Assembly (NCBI RefSeq): GCF_024199845.1
Contig: NZ_JANADO010000001.1
Span: 558,001-622,000 of the forward strand
DNA length: 64,000 nt
From: Bradyrhizobium sp. CCGB12
Lineage (GTDB): Bacteria; Pseudomonadota; Alphaproteobacteria; Rhizobiales; Xanthobacteraceae
Direction: 5' to 3'
Part shown: piece after piece, positions 10,041-19,195 of the stretch
Numbering within the stretch: the stretch's first letter is position 1
Layout: every line of letters starts with the position of its first letter
Translations under genes and position numbers: made by a program
Notes under the pieces: generated by a model
The model's database searches: none
The model's input: the letters and a program-made list of their open reading frames with translations, nothing else
Told to the model about the DNA's origin: nothing

Positions 10041-11144
10041 TCAGCGTGCTTGCAGCGTGGATGGATCGAGTGCTCTCAGCCGGGCGGGATCAAATGGCGA
10101 CAAGTCGACCTCGCGCGTTGCGTCCTCGGCGATCAGCTGCGCCAGCGCTTCGCCGGTCGCGGGCGCGTTGAGAATGCCCCAGACATTGTGTCCGGTCGCA
10201 ACGTAGAGGCCCTTGCTCCGTGGCACCTTGCCGATCAGCGGCAGGCCATCCTGCGTCACCGGGCGGAAGCAGGCCTGCCGCGCGATGATCTTCGCAGGGG
10301 TGAACAGCGGCGACAGCCGCTCGCTCATCGCTTGCAGGCGGGCGATCGCGTCCTGGTCGGGCGTCACGGCGGCGGGATCGAGCGGCAGCGGCGCGATATC
10401 GGAAAGCGCTGTGATATGTGTGCTGCCGTCGGCCCGTGGGAAAACCTCGATCGATATCGCGTTGCCGCCGTCCTCGAGCTCCAGGAACAGCGCATCGGCG
10501 GGCACATCCGTGCCGGTGTCGTAGACGATGCTTGGGCTGCGCTGGCCGTAGACCGCGGGCAGGCTCATCCATTGCGCAGCGAGCAGCGACCATGGTCCCA
10601 TCGCGATAACGACGGCGTCTGCCTCGATGACGTCGCCCTCGACCTCGACGCCGCTCGCCGTCATGCCATCGGCATCGCGCACGATGCCGATGATGCGACC
10701 GCGGCGAAGCTGCGCGCCTTGCCCCAGTGCCGCGTCCATCACGAACGAGGTGAACTTGCGGGGATGAACGATCGCTGTCGTCTCGCGCGTGCCGATGCGT
10801 TGCGCGATGACAACGCCGTTGGCGAGCCAGCCAAGTGTGGAAGGGAGAGTCCGGCGTGCGTCGTCATCCGGGGCAACGAAGCCGCTATAGGCGGTCATGG
10901 GGCGGTAGCCCCAATCGCCCGCGATCTCCCCGGACAGTTGTGCATGAAGGGCAAAGCTGCGCCGCGCCAGCGCGTCGAGCGGCGTGCCTGCGCACCAGTC
11001 GCGTGCGAGGAAGCCGCCGGCCTTGCCCGAAGCGGCCGCCGCCACCTCGGTTCCTTCGACCACGATGACGTCGATGCCGCGGCGGCGGAGGAACCAGGCG
11101 ATGCAGGCCCCGATCACGCCGCCGCCGCAGATCACAACGCGCAT
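10041..11144 (-). CDS. FAD-dependent oxidoreductase (DadA/glycine-oxidase family)
   Basis: The protein has 367 residues when started at ATG 11144, which has a good AAGGAA site; an 18-residue longer form is possible. It opens with the Rossmann dinucleotide fingerprint VICGGGVIGACIAWFLRRRG and a Glu (VVVEG) that binds the FAD ribose. It ends with the DAO-type motif ATGHNVWGILNAPATG. The family oxidises amines, D-amino acids or glycine, producing an imino/keto acid. The gene lies upstream of the Liv-type transporter on the same strand (about 260 bp gap), so uptake and oxidation of the same compound is plausible but unproven. Confidence 0.85.
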   Translation of the reverse strand: MRVVICGGGVIGACIAWFLRRRGIDVIVVEGTEVAAAASGKAGGFLARDWCAGTPLDALARRSFALHAQLSGEIAGDWGYRPMTAYSGFVAPDDDARRTLPSTLGWLANGVVIAQRIGTRETTAIVHPRKFTSFVMDAALGQGAQLRRGRIIGIVRDADGMTASGVEVEGDVIEADAVVIAMGPWSLLAAQWMSLPAVYGQRSPSIVYDTGTDVPADALFLELEDGGNAISIEVFPRADGSTHITALSDIAPLPLDPAAVTPDQDAIARLQAMSERLSPLFTPAKIIARQACFRPVTQDGLPLIGKVPRSKGLYVATGHNVWGILNAPATGEALAQLIAEDATREVDLSPFDPARLRALDPSTLQAR

Positions 11145-11232
11145 GGCTTGTTCCTTGGATAGTGCTGCGCCGATTTGCGCAACATCGCCGTTCGGCACGA
11201 TCGTTCAGGCCAAGATTGCCGCTTCGCCTCTA

Positions 11233-12075
11233 GGGTCTGTACTCAATAGAGATTCCTCTTGAGGCGGGATTGTGATTCAAGCTTTCCAACGGAGGGAGGC
11301 TTGGATGGCAAAGCAAGTCTATTGGTTGAGCGATGCAGAGTGGCAGCGAATAGAGCCGTTGTTGCCGCGAGGCCGCCGCGGAGCGCACCGGGTGGATGAT
11401 CGCCGGGTGATCAGCGGGATCGTCCATATGCTGCGATGTGGGGCGCGTTGGCGCGACTGCCCGGAGGTCTACGGCCCGTATACGACGGTTTACAATCGCT
11501 TCAATCGCTGGAGCCGTCAGGGGATTTGGACCGATATTTTCTATGCCCTGACGGGGTCGACTGGCATGTACGGGGCGGCATCTGTTGATTCCACCTACAT
11601 CAAAGCCCACCGCTCGGCAGCCGGCGCAAAAGGGGGGCCTTCAACAATGCCATCGGCCGCTCGCGTGGCGGGCAAACGACCAAAATCCACGCGCTGACCG
11701 ATGAGATCGGGCGTCCATATGCCTTGTTGATCACGGCTGGAAACGTCCACGACCTCGACGGAGCCCGCCGTCTGCTCACTTTGGGGCATCGACCGAAGAG
11801 TGTCATTGCCGACCGAGCCTATGACGCCAGAAGCTTGCGCGAGGAACTCGCACAGCGGCGGATCAAGGCGGTCATCCCCCCAAATCCGACCCGTAAGCAC
11901 CCGCATCGCTACGACAAACGCGCCTACAAAGGCCGCAACGTCATCGAGCGCATGTTTTGTCGCCTGAAGGACTTCCGCCGCATCGCCACCCGATATGACA
12001 AGCGCGCAGATATCTTCCTCTCAGCAATCCTTCTGACCGCCGCCTTGCTCTGGTGGCTCAACTGAGTCCAGACCC
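11233..12075 (+). mobile_element. IS5-family (IS427-group-like) insertion sequence
   Basis: This 843-bp element has imperfect terminal inverted repeats (left GGGTCTGTACTCA, right reverse complement GGGTCTGGACTCA). TA dinucleotides flank both ends (11231-11232 and 12076-12077), as expected of a TA target duplication. Removing the element and one TA leaves the perfect palindrome CCTCTAGAGG, so it entered a palindromic site. It sits between the oxidoreductase and peroxidase genes, about 140 bp upstream of the latter. Confidence 0.88.
11305..12065 (+). CDS. IS5-family transposase made by frameshifting
   Basis: Two overlapping frames form one transposase. The first (from ATG 11305, or upstream starts in the same frame) encodes the DUF4096-like N-terminal half (WLSDAEWQRIEPLLPRGRRG, ASVDSTYIKAH) and ends at 11697. 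The second is in the -1 frame and continues the conserved core (FNNAIGRSRGGQTTKIHALT, SVIADRAYDA, NVIERMFCRLKDFRRIATRY) to 12065, giving a DDE enzyme. The switch lies at an A-AAA-GGG-GGG run (11628-11637), a typical slippage site for this group. The element therefore looks intact and active rather than broken. Confidence 0.85.
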
Positions 12076-12215
12076 TAGAGGTGCAATTCTGTCGTATAGC
12101 GAATGTCGCCACTCAACGATCATTCGAGCGTCACAAAGAATCACAAAAGCGTCATGCCGCAAGCGACCAAATGTAGAAGGCGCTGGGGCGAAACACTCTA
12201 CGGGGAGGGTGAACT

Positions 12216-14105
12216 ATGGCGCTCAGATTCCGCAGCATCGACGGCTCCAACAACAATCGTGCGGATCCCACCTTGAACCAGGCCGACACCGACTTTGCTC
12301 GGCTGGGGCCGGCAAATTTCGTCGATGGGGTCTATGAAATGACGCCGGGTCCGAATCCACGCGAGATCAGCAACATTGTCGTGGCGCAGACGGATATTGG
12401 AGATGACGAGGAAGGCCCGCATCTGGTGGATGACTTAGGCGTCGCGCTGTCAGGCATGATGTATGCGTGGGGCCAGTTTATCGATCACGATCTGGATCTG
12501 CAGAAAGAGGGCACAGGTACGAATGATATCTCGATCAAGGTTCCGGCTGATGATGAGTTTCTGCCGCCCGGTAGTATGATCCCGTTGACGCGGGTGGCCA
12601 TCGATCCTGCGACGGGGGTCACCGGGAGTCCGGCAGTCGCGATCAACACGGTGACGGGTTGGCTGGACGGATCGCAGATCTACGGTTCCGACGCGGCCAC
12701 CGCAGCTAGCCTGCGAACGGCGGACGGCCATATGAAGGTGTCGGCGGGAGACAATCTCCCGATCGTCAAGACCGAGCACGGCAACGTCTTTGCGGCCGGC
12801 GACGTACGGGCGCAGGAGAATCCCGACCTGACCGCCTTGCAAGTCTTGTTTGTGCGCGAGCACAACTACCAGGTCGATCGACTGCACGAGGACCATCCGA
12901 ACTGGAGCGGCGACAAGTTATACGAGACGGCCAAGGCCATCACCACGGCCGAGATGGTCAACATCACCTATAACGAGTTCCTGCCGCATCTGTTGGGCGA
13001 GGACACCGTCAAGCCGTACCACGGCTATGATCGCACGGCGGATGCGCGGATCACCGAAGAGTTCGCCGGTGCGGCCTTTCGCTTCGGTCACTCCATCGTC
13101 TCCGACGAGATCAGTGCGATCAGCAATCTGGGGGCCTTTACGTCGGAGCAGACGCTCGCGCAATCGTTCTTCGAGGACACGGCGACCTTCAAGGCGACTG
13201 GCGCGGACGGCCTGCTGCGGCATCTGGCGGGGGACCTGGCCAACCCGCTGGACGCTCACATTGTCGATGGCTTGCGCAACCTCCTGTTCGATCCTCCGGA
13301 CGGCATGGATCTGGCGGCGATCAATATCCAACGCGGCCATGATCTTGGGCTGGGTACACTGAACCAAACGCGGGAGGCGCTGGGGCTTGCGCCTTACACC
13401 AGCTTCGATCAACTCAGCTCTGATCCGGCGACGGCAACAGCGTTCGAGAAAGCCTATGGTTCGATCGATGCCGTCGATTTGTGGGCCGGTGGATTGGCTG
13501 AGGATCATGCGCCAGGAGCCGTCATCGGGCCCACCTTCGGCAAAATCATCGCCGACCAATTCACCGCGTTGCGCGACGGTGATCGCTACTACTTCGAGAA
13601 CCAAGGCTTCGATAAGCAGACCCTGAATGAGATAAAGAACACCACGCTGTCGGACCTCATTCTGCGTGACACCGATACCAATGCGATGCAGAGCGATGCC
13701 TTCGTCGCCACCGAGCGTCACAGCGGGACGCTGGGCGGCGTAGACCCGACCGGAGAAGAGGCTGCAGCAGGCATGGCGCAGCTTGTGGTCGGATCTCCCG
13801 GCAGGGATATCCTGACCGGCGGAGATCTGGATGACACGCTGGTCGCCGCGCGCGGCCACATGACCATGACCGGAGGTGACGGTGCCGATACGTTCGTATT
13901 CGATCTTGGTGATCTCGCAGGCAAGCACAACACCGCGGTCATCACCGACTTCGATCCCAAACAGGACAAATTGCAATTTTCAAGCGACGTTCACGTCTTA
14001 AAATCATCTGACCATCATGGCGGAACACTGTTGCTGGTCGGCTCCGAGATCATCGACCTGCTGGGCGTAAAGCCGTATGAGATGCATCATCACGAATGGG
14101 GATAG
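12216..14105 (+). CDS. Secreted haem peroxidase with RTX-like tail
   Basis: This 629-residue protein belongs to the animal-type (An_peroxidase/cyclooxygenase-like) haem peroxidases. The distal-His motif WGQFIDHDLD is at about 85-94, VREHNYQVDRL near 212, the proximal-His motif FGHSIV near 290, and NIQRGHDLGLGTLNQTREAL near 370. The C-terminus has glycine/aspartate-rich calcium-binding segments (GGDGADTFVFDLGD near 553), which normally direct export through a type I secretion system. There is no N-terminal signal peptide. It probably makes oxidants outside the cell. No HlyB/D-type secretion genes are nearby. An IS element lies just upstream and could affect its promoter. Confidence 0.88.
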   Translation: MALRFRSIDGSNNNRADPTLNQADTDFARLGPANFVDGVYEMTPGPNPREISNIVVAQTDIGDDEEGPHLVDDLGVALSGMMYAWGQFIDHDLDLQKEGTGTNDISIKVPADDEFLPPGSMIPLTRVAIDPATGVTGSPAVAINTVTGWLDGSQIYGSDAATAASLRTADGHMKVSAGDNLPIVKTEHGNVFAAGDVRAQENPDLTALQVLFVREHNYQVDRLHEDHPNWSGDKLYETAKAITTAEMVNITYNEFLPHLLGEDTVKPYHGYDRTADARITEEFAGAAFRFGHSIVSDEISAISNLGAFTSEQTLAQSFFEDTATFKATGADGLLRHLAGDLANPLDAHIVDGLRNLLFDPPDGMDLAAINIQRGHDLGLGTLNQTREALGLAPYTSFDQLSSDPATATAFEKAYGSIDAVDLWAGGLAEDHAPGAVIGPTFGKIIADQFTALRDGDRYYFENQGFDKQTLNEIKNTTLSDLILRDTDTNAMQSDAFVATERHSGTLGGVDPTGEEAAAGMAQLVVGSPGRDILTGGDLDDTLVAARGHMTMTGGDGADTFVFDLGDLAGKHNTAVITDFDPKQDKLQFSSDVHVLKSSDHHGGTLLLVGSEIIDLLGVKPYEMHHHEWG

Positions 14106-14190
14106 TGCTGGGTCGTTTCAAACGACCGATAAAGCATCATTCGGCGCCGGCAGAGCATGCCGGCGCCGTGTCGTGATCCGCTCTTCGGCC

Positions 14191-15426
14191 TCAGCCCGGG
14201 CCGGCGCCCTGCGTCGCCGTGTACACCGCGTAGAGCGACTGGCTCGCGGCCATGAACAGGCGGTTGCGTTTCGGCCCACCGAAGGTGACGTTGCCGCATA
14301 CTTCCGGCAGACGGATGCGGCCGAGCAGCTTGCCCTCCGGCGACCACACCGTCACCCCGCTGTAGCCGACCGCGCGGCCGGCATTGCTGGCGGCCCAGAC
14401 GTTGCCGTTGACGTCGCAGCGCACGCCGTCCGGTCCGCACTTCACGCCGTCGACCACGCAATCGCTGAACTTCTTGAGGTTGGAGAGCTTGTTGTCCGTG
14501 CCGACATCGAACACGAAGATCTCGCCCTTGCCGCCGGGACCGGTGTCGCCCGGCCCTTTGCCGGTCGAGGCGACGTAGAGCTTCTTGTAGTCCGGCGAGA
14601 AGCACAGTCCGTTCGGGTCGGGCACCTGGTCCTCGGTGACGACGAGGTCGATGCGGCCCGAGGGATCGATGCGATAGCAGTTGGTCGGCAACTCGCGCTT
14701 GCCCGGCACGAAGCCGGCCGGCTGTCCGATCCGCGGATTGAGCTTGCCGCTTGCATTGCTCGGGCCACCCGCGACGTCGGGCTCGCCTTCGTAGAGCTGG
14801 CCGCCATAGGGCGGATCGGTGAACCAGTAGCTGCCGTCGGGATGCGCGACGACGTCATTCGGCGAATTCAGCCGCTTGCCCTGATAGGCGTCGGCGAGCA
14901 CGGTGGCGGTGCCGTCGTGCTCGTAGCGCGTCACCCGGCGCGTCAGGTGCTCACAGGAGAGCTGGCGCCCCTGGAAGTCGAAGGAGTTGCCGTTGGAGTT
15001 GTTGGAGGGCGTGCGGAACACGCTGACGCGGCCGTCGTCCTCGGTCCAGCGCATCTGCCGGTTGTTGGGAATGTCGCTCCACAGCAGATACTTTCCTTGC
15101 GCGCTCCAGGCCGGGCCTTCGGCCCATAGCAGTCCGGTGTACAGCCGCTTGATCGCGGTGTTGGGCTGCGCGAGATCGTTGAAGGACGGATCGACCGCGA
15201 TGATGTCGGGGTCCCAGAAATAGGTGGTCGGTGCGCCGTTGGGGCCGAAATCGCGCGGCGGTGTCGTGATCGTCGTTGGCGGTGCGGCGGGGCCGGTCTG
15301 GGCCAGCGCGGAGCCGGCTCCAACCATTGTGGCCGCGCCGATTGCGAGCCCTTGAACAAGTGTTCGTCGTGAAAGCGCAGCATTCTGGTCACGCTGCTCT
15401 TTGTCACGAGCCTCCTGGCGTGTCAT
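14191..15426 (-). CDS. Tat-exported SMP-30/gluconolactonase family protein
   Basis: This 411-residue protein has a long N-terminal region with a twin-arginine motif (SRRTLVQGLAIG, about 19-30) and a cleavage region near GSALAQ, so it should be exported folded. The mature part is an SMP-30 propeller: LLWAEGPAWSAQ, RLNSPNDVVAHPDGS and PNGLCFSPDYKKLYVAST carry the expected metal ligands. It resembles the cytoplasmic protein at 166-1065 with extra insertions. A periplasmic lactonase role on sugar-acid lactones is inferred from the family. Confidence 0.87.
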   Translation of the reverse strand: MTRQEARDKEQRDQNAALSRRTLVQGLAIGAATMVGAGSALAQTGPAAPPTTITTPPRDFGPNGAPTTYFWDPDIIAVDPSFNDLAQPNTAIKRLYTGLLWAEGPAWSAQGKYLLWSDIPNNRQMRWTEDDGRVSVFRTPSNNSNGNSFDFQGRQLSCEHLTRRVTRYEHDGTATVLADAYQGKRLNSPNDVVAHPDGSYWFTDPPYGGQLYEGEPDVAGGPSNASGKLNPRIGQPAGFVPGKRELPTNCYRIDPSGRIDLVVTEDQVPDPNGLCFSPDYKKLYVASTGKGPGDTGPGGKGEIFVFDVGTDNKLSNLKKFSDCVVDGVKCGPDGVRCDVNGNVWAASNAGRAVGYSGVTVWSPEGKLLGRIRLPEVCGNVTFGGPKRNRLFMAASQSLYAVYTATQGAGPG

Positions 15427-15573
15427 CGCGTCCTCCCGATCGTGTTCGCCGGCCGGTTGATCCCGGCCAGGCCAAGTGGAGGTTAATGCGGTCCGCTGCG
15501 GGTTGCGAGGGGTGAAATCGAAACCGCTGCGCGGCGGCGGGTCGCAATTTCGTCACCTTAAAATGCGTTTGGA

Positions 15574-15876
15574 TTGGCGGCGCTGACGGGGATAAAGCCG
15601 GAGCTCATTGTGCAAGGTGTCGTACTGGTCATCCTGCTCGCGATCGCATTTGCGGGCGGCTACTTCACGCGGGAGCACGTCTCCCGCAAGAGGCGGGCGG
15701 AGGCACGCCGCTGGCGCGAATATGTCGAGCCGGACTGGCTCTCCGCCAACACGCCAGCCAACACCAACGAGATCGCGCCCCCCAGCACCGTGGTGCCCGT
15801 GGTCAACGGCGAACTCGGCCAGATGCTGAACCGCTGGGAGAGCAGGGCTCGCGCCCGCCGCACCGGCACGGGATAA
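15574..15876 (+). CDS. Small membrane-anchored protein of unknown function
   Basis: The frame encodes about 100 residues from a TTG start at 15574; a GTG at 15610 in the same frame is an alternative. One N-terminal membrane helix is visible (VVLVILLAIAFAGGYF, about 14-29), followed by an Arg-rich stretch and a soluble tail containing a proline/asparagine-rich segment. No family is recognised. A single-pass inner-membrane protein with the tail in the cytoplasm fits the positive-inside rule. Confidence 0.5.
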   Translation: MAALTGIKPELIVQGVVLVILLAIAFAGGYFTREHVSRKRRAEARRWREYVEPDWLSANTPANTNEIAPPSTVVPVVNGELGQMLNRWESRARARRTGTG

Positions 15877-16101
15877 TCGGCGGTGCTGCGCCAGTCTGGT
15901 CGCATGGAGCGAAGCGAAATCCGGCACGGTGTCGCCGCATTCTGCTTCGCGTGATAACTCCCTACTAGGTCAGTTCCCCTGACCATCTTTTTGGCGTTGC
16001 AGTTGCGGCCGTTTCTCGTCTAGAAACGGGCGCGTTGAGCCTTCCGGCAACGAACCGTCAACGGTTTTGGCCGAGGATGTGTGGCTCAAAAGGGTCTGGC
16101 A

Positions 16102-16221
16102 ATGCTGATTCGTGGCCAAATCGATGGGATTTCGGGGGAGGTGGCTCTGGCCGCCGCCACGATCCCGGCCGCGTTGCTGCCCACCCTCCTTATTGGCGGC
16201 CTTCTTCTTACTTGCCCCTGA
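16102..16221 (+). CDS. Leucine-rich leader peptide upstream of leuA
   Basis: This is a 39-codon open frame with AAAAGGG a few bases before its ATG. Its last third is packed with leucine codons (residues 25-36 read LLPTLLIGGLLL) and it stops at 16219-16221, 108 bp before leuA. The stop lies inside the first arm of a hairpin. This is the layout of a transcription-attenuation leader whose translation senses leucyl-tRNA. Longer frames from other starts overlap this stretch, but this is the one with the leucine run. Confidence 0.6.
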   Translation: MLIRGQIDGISGEVALAAATIPAALLPTLLIGGLLLTCP

Positions 16222-16292
16222 GGGCCGGCTGGGCGCCACGCGCCTGGGCGCTCAGGGGTTGGTCGAGATCATCGGACACCTCAAGCGCCCAG
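16215..16292 (+). promoter_or_regulatory. Candidate leucine attenuator structures
   Basis: CCCCTGAG (16215-16222) can pair with CTCAGGGG (16251-16258), enclosing a GGCGC/GCGCC stem. Alternatively CTGGGCGCT (16244-16252) can pair perfectly with AGCGCCCAG (16284-16292). The two folds share bases and exclude one another. A ribosome stalled on the leader's leucine codons would cover the first arm. No T-run follows the second stem, so a classical terminator is not evident, and which fold is 'on' is unresolved. Confidence 0.5.
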
Positions 16293-16329
16293 CAGACTGA
16301 CGGCGCAGAAGCTCAAAAGGAAATTTGCA

Positions 16330-17892
16330 ATGGCCCCCGCGAACAAGTCCGACAAGGACCGCGTCATCATTTTCGACACCACCTTGCGCGACGGCGAGCA
16401 GTGCCCCGGCGCCACCATGACCTTCGAGGAGAAGCTCGAGGTCGCCGAGCTCCTGGACGATATGGGCGTCGACGTCATCGAGGCCGGCTTCCCGATCACT
16501 TCGCAGGGTGACTTCGAAGCGGTGAGCGAGATCGCCCGCCGCTCCAAGAATGCCGTCATCGCCGGCCTGTCCCGCGCCCATCCGGCCGATATCGACCGCT
16601 GCGCCGAAGCCGTGAAATTTGCAAAACGCGGCCGCGTCCACACCGTGATCGCGACCTCGCCGCTGCACATGCGGGTGAAGTTGAACAAGACGCCGGAAGA
16701 AGTGCTCGAGACCTCGGTCGCCATGGTTGCGCGCGCCCGCAACCAGATCGACGACGTCGAATGGTCGGCCGAGGACGGCACCCGTAGCGAGATGGAGTAT
16801 CTGTGCCGCATCGTGGAAGCCGTGATCAAGGCCGGCGCGACCACGGTGAACATCCCCGACACCGTCGGCTACACGGTGCCGGAGGAATACACCCACTTCA
16901 TGAAGACGCTGATCGAGCGCGTGCCGAACTCGGACAAGGCCGTGTTTTCCGTGCACTGCCACAACGACCTCGGCATGGCCGTCGCGAACTCGCTGGCCGG
17001 CGTCGTCGGCGGCGCACGCCAGGTCGAGTGCACCATCAACGGCATCGGCGAGCGCGCGGGCAACGCTGCGCTCGAAGAGATCGTGATGGCGATCAACGTC
17101 CGCAACGACAAATTCCCCTACTGGAACAAGATCGATACGACGCAGCTCACCCGCGCCTCGAAGGTGGTGTCGGCGGCGACCTCGTTCCCAGTGCAGTACA
17201 ACAAGGCCATCGTCGGCCGGAACGCGTTCGCCCATGAGAGCGGCATCCACCAGGACGGCGTGCTGAAGGACGCATCCACCTACGAGATCATGCGGCCGGA
17301 AATGGTCGGCCTGAAGCAGTCCTCGCTGGTGCTCGGCAAGCATTCCGGCCGCCACGCCTTCGTGCACAAGCTGGAGGAGATGGGCTACAAGCTCGGCCCC
17401 AACCAGCTGGAAGATGCGTTCACGCGGATGAAGGCGCTCGCCGACCGCAAGAAGGATATCTACGACGAGGATATCGAGGCGCTGGTCGACGAGGAGATGG
17501 CGGCCTCACACGACCGCATCAAGCTGACCTCGCTGACCGTGATCGCGGGTACCCATGGCCCGCAGCGCGCGACCATGAAGCTCGACGTCGACGGCCAGAT
17601 CAAGATCGAGGAAGCCGAAGGCAACGGACCGGTGGACGCGGTGTTCAACTGCATCAAGCGCCTGGTGCCGCACGAGGCCAAGCTCGAGCTGTACCAGGTT
17701 CACGCCGTGACCGAAGGCACCGACGCGCAGGCCGAAGTCTCGGTGCGGCTGTCGCATGAGGGACGTGCGATGACGGCGCGCGCGGCGGACCCGGATACGC
17801 TGGTGGCCTCGGCCAAGGCCTATCTCGGCGCACTCAACAAGATCGTCATGAAGCGCCAGCGCGACACGGTGACGACGGCAGCGGCGAGCTGA
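16330..17892 (+). CDS. leuA: 2-isopropylmalate synthase
   Basis: This 520-residue enzyme condenses acetyl-CoA with 2-oxoisovalerate in the first committed step of leucine synthesis. The N-terminal TIM barrel has the HMGL signature IFDTTLRDGEQCPGA (about 15-29) and metal ligands in VHCHNDLGMA (near 211) and CTINGIGERAGN. The C-terminal LeuA dimer domain (about 380-510) provides leucine feedback inhibition. It starts at ATG 16330 with AAAAGGAAA upstream. It appears monocistronic here. Control by leader translation is suggested by the leucine-rich peptide upstream. Confidence 0.96.
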   Translation: MAPANKSDKDRVIIFDTTLRDGEQCPGATMTFEEKLEVAELLDDMGVDVIEAGFPITSQGDFEAVSEIARRSKNAVIAGLSRAHPADIDRCAEAVKFAKRGRVHTVIATSPLHMRVKLNKTPEEVLETSVAMVARARNQIDDVEWSAEDGTRSEMEYLCRIVEAVIKAGATTVNIPDTVGYTVPEEYTHFMKTLIERVPNSDKAVFSVHCHNDLGMAVANSLAGVVGGARQVECTINGIGERAGNAALEEIVMAINVRNDKFPYWNKIDTTQLTRASKVVSAATSFPVQYNKAIVGRNAFAHESGIHQDGVLKDASTYEIMRPEMVGLKQSSLVLGKHSGRHAFVHKLEEMGYKLGPNQLEDAFTRMKALADRKKDIYDEDIEALVDEEMAASHDRIKLTSLTVIAGTHGPQRATMKLDVDGQIKIEEAEGNGPVDAVFNCIKRLVPHEAKLELYQVHAVTEGTDAQAEVSVRLSHEGRAMTARAADPDTLVASAKAYLGALNKIVMKRQRDTVTTAAAS

Positions 17893-17913
17893 CGAAGCTG
17901 CGAGTTGGCTTTG

Positions 17914-18032
17914 CCTCTCCCGCTCGCGGGAGAGGCCGACACGCGAAGCGTGGCGGGTGAGGGTTCTCTCCTCATGGGAATGTCCCGTTGCGGAGACACC
18001 CTTTCCCCAACCTCTCCCGCAAGCGGGAGAGG
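17914..18032 (+). repeat. Paired CCTCTCCCGC hairpins (intergenic repeat)
   Basis: Two near-identical hairpins (CCTCTCCCGC-TC-GCGGGAGAGG at 17914-17935 and CCTCTCCCGC-AA-GCGGGAGAGG at 18011-18032) bracket about 75 bp downstream of leuA. This is the form of a REP-like intergenic element common in Bradyrhizobium-type genomes. It may also end the leuA transcript. Confidence 0.6.
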
Positions 18033-18075
18033 GGCTCACTGGCGTTCATCATGAATAGCCGCCCTGCTAAGGGCC

Positions 18076-18104
18076 AATAGCGGCTCAATGCGTGAGCCGC
18101 TATT
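18076..18104 (+). promoter_or_regulatory. 12-bp inverted repeat upstream of the TRAP binding protein
   Basis: AATAGCGGCTCA and TGAGCCGCTATT form a perfect 12-bp stem with a 5-nt loop about 70 bp before the dctP-like start. It could be an operator or part of the upstream intergenic repeat. No function can be assigned from the sequence. Confidence 0.35.
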
Positions 18105-18171
18105 GATGCTCCCGGCTATTGGATAGGCGCCCGCGTTGGGCGGCCCAAGAGAATAACAACGGGGAGAAATT

Positions 18172-19176
18172 ATGCGCACCTTCGCGATCGCCGCCTCCAT
18201 TGCGGCGCTGGCACTTGGCTTGGCCGGGGCGGCATCGGCCCAATCGCCGATCATCATCAAGTTCAGCCACGTGGTGGCCACCGACACGCCGAAAGGCAAG
18301 GCATCCGAGAAATTCAAGGAGCTCGCCGAGAAGTACACCGGCGGCAAGGTCAAGGTCGAAGTCTATCCGAACTCGACGCTCTACAAGGACAAGGAAGAGC
18401 TCGAGGCGCTCCAGCTCGGCAGCGTGCAGATGCTGGCGCCGTCCAACTCGAAATTCGGCCCGCTCGGCATCCGCGAATTCGAGGTGTTCGATCTGCCCTA
18501 CATCCTGCCCGATCTGAAGACGCTGCGGAAGGTGACGGAGGGCCCGCTCGGCACGAGACTGCTCAAGCTGCTGGACGCCAAGGGCATCACCGGACTTGCC
18601 TATTGGGACAACGGCTTCAAGCAGATGAGCGCCAACAAGAAGCTGGTGACGCCCGCCGATTATCAGGGCGTCAAATTCCGCATCCAGTCCTCGCGCGTGA
18701 TCCAGGCCCAGTTCAAGGCGCTGAGCGCACTGCCGCAGGTCATGGCGTTCTCGGAAGTCTACCAGGCACTCCAGACCGGCGTCGTCGACGGCCAGGAGAA
18801 CACCTGGTCGAACATCTATACCCAGAAGATGCACGAGGTGCAGAAGTACATCACCGAGACCAACCACGGCTACATCGGCTACGTCGTGATCGTGAACAAG
18901 AAGTTCTGGGACGATCTGCCGGCCGACATCCGCGACCAGCTGTCCAAGGCGATGAAGGAGGCGACCGACTTCAACAACGCGCAGTCGCAGAAGGAGAATG
19001 ACGCCGCGCTGGCCGAGATCAAGAAGAGCGGCAAGAGCGAGATCATCAAGCTCACGCCGGAGCAGGACGAGGCGATGCGCAAGGCGATGGAGCCGGTCTA
19101 CAAGGACGCCGCAGGCCGCGTCGGCCAGCCGTTGATCGACGAGTTCCTGAAGGAAGCCAAGAGCACCACGAACTGA
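18172..19176 (+). CDS. dctP: TRAP transporter substrate-binding protein (DctP family)
   Basis: This 334-residue periplasmic protein has a signal peptide (cleavage after AASAQ) and DctP family features: IKFSHVVATDTPKGKASEKF near the mature N-terminus, VEVYPNSTLYKDKEELEALQ, and VVDGQENTWSNIYTQK near 205-220. The conserved Arg for a substrate carboxylate is in KFRIQSSRV. Such proteins deliver C4-dicarboxylates or similar acids to DctQ/DctM. No dctQ or dctM lies beside it, and a strong terminator follows, so it must use a distant membrane unit. GGGGAGAAATT precedes the ATG. Confidence 0.93.
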   Translation: MRTFAIAASIAALALGLAGAASAQSPIIIKFSHVVATDTPKGKASEKFKELAEKYTGGKVKVEVYPNSTLYKDKEELEALQLGSVQMLAPSNSKFGPLGIREFEVFDLPYILPDLKTLRKVTEGPLGTRLLKLLDAKGITGLAYWDNGFKQMSANKKLVTPADYQGVKFRIQSSRVIQAQFKALSALPQVMAFSEVYQALQTGVVDGQENTWSNIYTQKMHEVQKYITETNHGYIGYVVIVNKKFWDDLPADIRDQLSKAMKEATDFNNAQSQKENDAALAEIKKSGKSEIIKLTPEQDEAMRKAMEPVYKDAAGRVGQPLIDEFLKEAKSTTN

Positions 19177-19195
19177 TCTAAAAAGGCGATGAACC

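Noticed and set aside
15895..16101. A further small gene before the leucine leader
   Set aside because: Only a CCGTTTCT/AGAAACGG hairpin (16009-16029) and short inverted repeats are seen. No frame with a ribosome site looked coding.
16252..17367. Long minus-strand frame opposite leuA
   Set aside because: leuA is clearly coding on the plus strand. The antisense product has no recognisable motif.
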